A stretch of DNA of 64,000 nt from Variovorax paradoxus B4 (lineage in GTDB: Bacteria; Pseudomonadota; Gammaproteobacteria; Burkholderiales; Burkholderiaceae_C). The DNA lies in the NCBI RefSeq assembly GCF_000463015.1, contig NC_022247.1:1488001-1552000 (forward strand), in the 5' to 3' direction. The translations under genes were made by a program, and so were the position numbers. The notes under the pieces were generated by a model. That model had not been told where the DNA came from. It saw nothing but the letters and a program-made list of their open reading frames with translations, and did no database searches. Below, piece by piece: positions 60,711 to 64,000 of this stretch. Every line of letters starts with the position of its first letter. The first letter of the stretch is position 1.

Positions 60711-62327
60711 ATGACGCAAGCACCTGTTCTTTCCGTCTGCGACCTGGCCATTGCGCTGCCGCGCGGCGGCGACCGGCCGCATGCGGTCGACAAGATCTCC
60801 TTCGACGTGCCGCCCGGCAAGATCGTCTGCCTGCTCGGCGAGTCGGGTTCGGGCAAGTCGGTCATCGCCAATGCGGTGATGGGGCTGCTGCCTTCGGGCC
60901 TCGTGCCGGTGCGCGGCGCCATCGAACTGCAGGGCGAGAACCTGCTGGCCGCAACGCCTTCCCGCCTGCGCCAGCTGCGCGGGCCGTCGATGGCCATGGT
61001 GTTCCAGGAGCCCATGACCGCGCTGAATCCCGTGATGACCTGCGGCGCGCAGATCGACGAAATGCTCGCCCAGCACGTGCAGATGGGCTCGGCCGAGCGG
61101 CGCAAGAAGATCCTGGCCATCATGCAGCGCGTGCGGCTGCCCGAGCCCGAACGCATCTACGCTTCGTATCCGCACCAGCTGTCGGGCGGGCAGCGCCAGC
61201 GCATCGTGATTGCGATGGCGCTCATCCTGAAGCCCGTGCTGCTGATCTGCGACGAGCCGACCACCGCACTCGACGTCACCACGCAGGCCGAGATACTGCG
61301 GCTCATCCTCGAGCTGCAAACCGAGAACGGCACTGCCGTGCTCTTCATCACACACGACTTCGGCGTGGTGGCCGAGATCGCCGACGAAGTGGTGGTGCTG
61401 GAGCTGGGCGCCATGATCGAGAAAGGCGGCAAGATGGCGGTGCTCACGGCGCCGCGCGAGCCCTACACGAAGATGCTGCTCGACGCGGTGCCCGAGCTTT
61501 CGCCGCCCCGGCGCCCGCCGGTGCCCGACACCTATCCGTTGCTCAATGCGGTGAACATCTGCAAGACCTACGTCACGGGCAGCTGGCCCGGCAAGCGCCG
61601 CACGGTGAATGCGGCGCGCAATGTGTCGCTCGAAGTGCGGCCCGGCGAAACCGTGGGCATCGTCGGCGAGTCGGGTTCGGGCAAGTCGACGGTGGCGCGC
61701 TGCATCGCGCGGCTGATCGACCCGAGCTCGGGCGACATCTTTGCCGACGGCCGTTCGGTGGCGCATGCGAGGGGCCGCGCGCTCTCGCCGTTCCGGCGCA
61801 CGGTGCAGGTGATTTTCCAGGACCCGTACCGCTCGCTGAATCCGCGCCAGACGGTGGGCGCCTCGATCATCGAGGGGCCGGTCAACTTCGGCATGCCGCA
61901 CGACCAGGCCTGGGCGCGCGCCGAAGAACTGATGCGGCTGGTGCGCCTGTCGCCCGATGCGTTGCGCCGCTACCCCAGCGAGTTTTCGGGCGGGCAGCGC
62001 CAGCGCATCTCGATTGCACGCGCGCTGGCCTGCGACCCCAAGGTGCTGATTGCCGACGAGGCCGTGTCGGCGCTCGACGTCTCGGTGCAGGCGCAGATCC
62101 TTCGCCTGCTCGACGAAATCCAGCAGCGGCTGAAGATCGGCATTCTCTTCATCACGCACGACCTGCGCGTGGCCAGCCAGATCTGCGACAGCGTGCTGGT
62201 CATGAGCCAGGGGGAGATCGTGGAGCGCGGCCCGGTGCGCGACGTGTTCTTCGCCCCCCGCCACGACTACACGCGCAAACTGCTGGCTGCGGCGCCCGGG
62301 CGCGACTTTGCCTTTGCGCGCAGCTGA
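60711..62327 (+). CDS. Fused double ATPase of the peptide ABC transporter (DppD-DppF)
   Basis: 538 residues with two complete ABC domains. Each has a Walker A ('GESGSGKS' twice), a signature motif ('LSGGQRQRIVIA' and 'FSGGQRQRISIA') and a Walker B ('LLICDEPTTALD' and 'VLIADEAVSALD'). In the second, the usual catalytic 'DEP' reads 'DEA'; the glutamate stays. It supplies both ATPase sites of the transporter in one chain. Starts 2 bp after the permease stop. Confidence 0.94.
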   Translation: MTQAPVLSVCDLAIALPRGGDRPHAVDKISFDVPPGKIVCLLGESGSGKSVIANAVMGLLPSGLVPVRGAIELQGENLLAATPSRLRQLRGPSMAMVFQEPMTALNPVMTCGAQIDEMLAQHVQMGSAERRKKILAIMQRVRLPEPERIYASYPHQLSGGQRQRIVIAMALILKPVLLICDEPTTALDVTTQAEILRLILELQTENGTAVLFITHDFGVVAEIADEVVVLELGAMIEKGGKMAVLTAPREPYTKMLLDAVPELSPPRRPPVPDTYPLLNAVNICKTYVTGSWPGKRRTVNAARNVSLEVRPGETVGIVGESGSGKSTVARCIARLIDPSSGDIFADGRSVAHARGRALSPFRRTVQVIFQDPYRSLNPRQTVGASIIEGPVNFGMPHDQAWARAEELMRLVRLSPDALRRYPSEFSGGQRQRISIARALACDPKVLIADEAVSALDVSVQAQILRLLDEIQQRLKIGILFITHDLRVASQICDSVLVMSQGEIVERGPVRDVFFAPRHDYTRKLLAAAPGRDFAFARS

Positions 62328-62363
62328 AACCTCTTCGTCCCACGATCAAGAAAAAAGGATTCC

Positions 62364-63866
62364 ATGAAAGTCTTCATCGCCGGTTTCCAGCACGAAACCA
62401 ACACCTTCGCGCCGAGCAAGGCGGACTGGGCCGCGTTCAACGCGGGTTCGAGCTTCCCGCCGTACCGGCGCGGCGCCGCGATCGTCGAGGCCTACGCGGG
62501 CAGGAACATTCCCGTCGGCGGCTTCATCGACGCCGCGCGCGAAAAAGGCTGGTCGCTGGTGCCTTCGGCCTGGGCCGGCGCCACGCCCTCGGCCCATGTG
62601 ACGGAGGATGCGTTCGAGCGCATCTCGGCCGCCATCACCGAAGACCTGGCCACCGCATTGGCCGACGGCGGCATCGACGCGGTCTATCTCGACCTGCACG
62701 GCGCGGCCGTGACCGAGCACCTCGAAGACCCCGAAGGCGAACTGATCGCGCGCATCCGTGTGCTCGTGGGGCCGGACGTGCCGATCGTCGCGAGCCTGGA
62801 CCTGCACGGCAACATCACGGGCCGGATGCTGGCCGAGGCCGATGCGCTGGCCACGTACCGCACCTATCCGCACGTCGACATGGCCGACACGGGCCGGCTC
62901 GCCGCAAAGCTGCTGGCGCGCCGCATCGCACGCGGCTCGCGCGAGCCGCTGCATGCGCGGCGGCTCGGCTTCCTGCTGCCGCTCAACGTGCAGTCGACCA
63001 TGATCGAGCCGGCCGCGTCGGTGTACCGGCTGCTCGGGGAACTCGACGCGAAGCACGATGCGGTGTTGAGCTTTGCCACCGGCTTCCCGGCCGCCGACAT
63101 CGCCGAGTGCGGCCCGGTCGTGTGGGGCTATGGCGACGACGCCGGCGCGGCGGTGACCACGCTGTACGAGCGCATCGACCGGCCGCGCTCGCAATGGCGG
63201 CTCGACGTGCTGGAGCCGCGCGAGGCGGTAGCGCAAGCCATGGCGCTGGCAGCGGACGCGAGCAAGCCGGTGGTCATCGCGGACACGCAGGACAACCCCG
63301 GCGCGGGCGCCGACAGCAACACCACCGGCATGCTGCATGCGCTGCTGACCGAAGGCGCGGGCAAGCGCTACCCGGGGCAGGTCGCGCTGGGGCTGATGTT
63401 CGATCCCGCAGCGGCCGCGGCGGCGCACGAGGCCGGCGTGGGCGCGCAGATCCGCATCGCGCTCGGCACCTCGGTGCCGACATGGGGCGGCCGGTTCAGC
63501 GATGCGCCCGTGCAAGGCCTCTTCACCGTGCGCGCGCTCAGCGACGGGCAGGTGCACGGCAAGGGGCCGATGTCGCGCGGCGGCGTGGTGTCGCTCGGCC
63601 CGAGCGCCTGCCTGGAGATCGACGGCGTGCGCATTGCCGTGGCCAGCGGAAAGAGCCAGATGCTCGACCGCGAGTTCTTCCGCTACCTGGGCATCGAGCC
63701 CGAGGCCATGAAGGTGCTGGTCAACAAGAGTTCGGTGCACTTTCGCGCCGATTTCGCGCCCATTGCGAGCCACATCCTCGTGGCCAAGGCGCCCGGTCCG
63801 ATGGCCGCCGACCCGGCCGACCTGCCATGGACCCGGCTGCCTGCCACCATGGCGCTGCAGCCCTGA
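62364..63866 (+). CDS. M81 family metallopeptidase (MlrC-like)
   Basis: 500 residues. 'GFQHETNTFAPSKADW' (7-22) and 'YLDLHGAAVTEHLEDPEGELI', 'SLDLHGNITGRMLAEADALATYRTYPHVDM' are the M81/MlrC signature, with likely zinc ligands among these D/H residues. Later 'DTQDNPGAGADSNTTGML' is conserved too. MlrC, the named member, cleaves a linear peptide in microcystin breakdown; most others have unknown substrates. AAAAAGG (62350-62356) precedes the ATG. It lies in the riboswitch-controlled unit and probably hydrolyses the imported peptide or amide. Confidence 0.92.
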   Translation: MKVFIAGFQHETNTFAPSKADWAAFNAGSSFPPYRRGAAIVEAYAGRNIPVGGFIDAAREKGWSLVPSAWAGATPSAHVTEDAFERISAAITEDLATALADGGIDAVYLDLHGAAVTEHLEDPEGELIARIRVLVGPDVPIVASLDLHGNITGRMLAEADALATYRTYPHVDMADTGRLAAKLLARRIARGSREPLHARRLGFLLPLNVQSTMIEPAASVYRLLGELDAKHDAVLSFATGFPAADIAECGPVVWGYGDDAGAAVTTLYERIDRPRSQWRLDVLEPREAVAQAMALAADASKPVVIADTQDNPGAGADSNTTGMLHALLTEGAGKRYPGQVALGLMFDPAAAAAAHEAGVGAQIRIALGTSVPTWGGRFSDAPVQGLFTVRALSDGQVHGKGPMSRGGVVSLGPSACLEIDGVRIAVASGKSQMLDREFFRYLGIEPEAMKVLVNKSSVHFRADFAPIASHILVAKAPGPMAADPADLPWTRLPATMALQP

Positions 63867-63918
63867 GCGAACCGATTCCTCCTGATCCTCATTCATCCAT
63901 CCGGAACACGAGACCACG

Positions 63919-64000
63919 ATGCCGCAAAGCGCCCAGCACTACCTCGAGTACATGAGAAGGCACGCCGGCGAATTCGTCACGGTGCGCCAGCAGATCCACC
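63919..64000 (+). CDS. M20-type peptidase/amidohydrolase, N-terminus only
   Basis: The first 27 codons before the window ends: 'EYMRRHAGEFVTVRQQIH'. This is the usual start of M20-family amidohydrolases ('FVxxRRxIHxHPE'), just before the metal-binding part. It follows the M81 gene by 52 bp in the same direction, so it is probably the next gene of the riboswitch unit. The family call rests on a short segment. Confidence 0.6.
   Translation, partial: MPQSAQHYLEYMRRHAGEFVTVRQQIH

Overview
The window is about 64 kb of high-GC DNA from a beta-proteobacterium, most probably a Variovorax-like member of the Burkholderiales (Comamonadaceae). This is inferred from gene content: four orphan tripartite-type (Bug/TctC) binding proteins, many LysR regulators next to acyl-CoA and hydrolase operons, and the cysM-Nudix-tusA / galU / valS / yaaA / queF core block. 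It is not from a database match. No rRNA, CRISPR array, phage or replication origin was seen.

Layout. 1-1.9 kb: accessory end, with the start of an IS1182-type transposase, a GNAT-like gene apparently cut by that IS, and a DUF3800 gene, abutting the 3' end of tRNA-Leu(CAA) with iteron-like repeats beside it. 2-12.2 kb: housekeeping block (cysM, Nudix, tusA, galU, valS, yaaA, an Fe(II)/2-oxoglutarate hydroxylase, a hydrolase, queF, an SDR). 12.3-25.5 kb: a catabolic region with two tandem LysR genes, an enolase-superfamily enzyme, a Bug receptor and an arylmalonate-decarboxylase homologue. It faces a minus-strand operon (citrate-synthase-like lyase, acyl-CoA dehydrogenase, MmgE/PrpD), which diverges from a fused double acyl-CoA dehydrogenase, a second Bug receptor and an acyl-CoA ligase. 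25.6-33.7 kb: small stress-type genes, topoisomerase IB, a purine-nucleoside-permease-family lipoprotein, a DUF2459 protein, dinB, an RNase A-like toxin with its immunity gene, and two small proteins. 33.7-44.4 kb: LysR-Bug diverging from a tannase-family lipoprotein, a secreted hydrolase and a Bug receptor, then an MFS carrier, an FMN 2-hydroxyacid dehydrogenase and its LysR. 44.5-51.6 kb: TetR with a perfect operator, a DUF1348 protein, a NarL-type two-component pair, and a cyanate ABC transporter with cyanase. 51.6-56.7 kb: an SDR lacking active-site residues, a MocR regulator with a divergent aminotransferase, an FMN reductase and an exported protein. 56.8-64 kb: a tandem glycine riboswitch ahead of a peptide ABC transporter, an M81 metallopeptidase and the start of an M20 peptidase.

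How they work together. The most interesting units are: (1) the riboswitch-controlled peptide uptake and peptidase operon, which suggests glycine sensing of peptide or amide use; (2) the arylmalonate-decarboxylase / enolase-superfamily / Bug cluster beside acyl-CoA genes, a possible pathway for substituted malonates or similar acids, where the natural role of this decarboxylase is not settled; (3) a stand-alone RNase A-like toxin-immunity pair; and (4) a two-component system, instead of CynR, next to the cyanate genes. Positions and motifs were read from the sequence. Functional assignments rest on family knowledge, and pathway proposals are inference.
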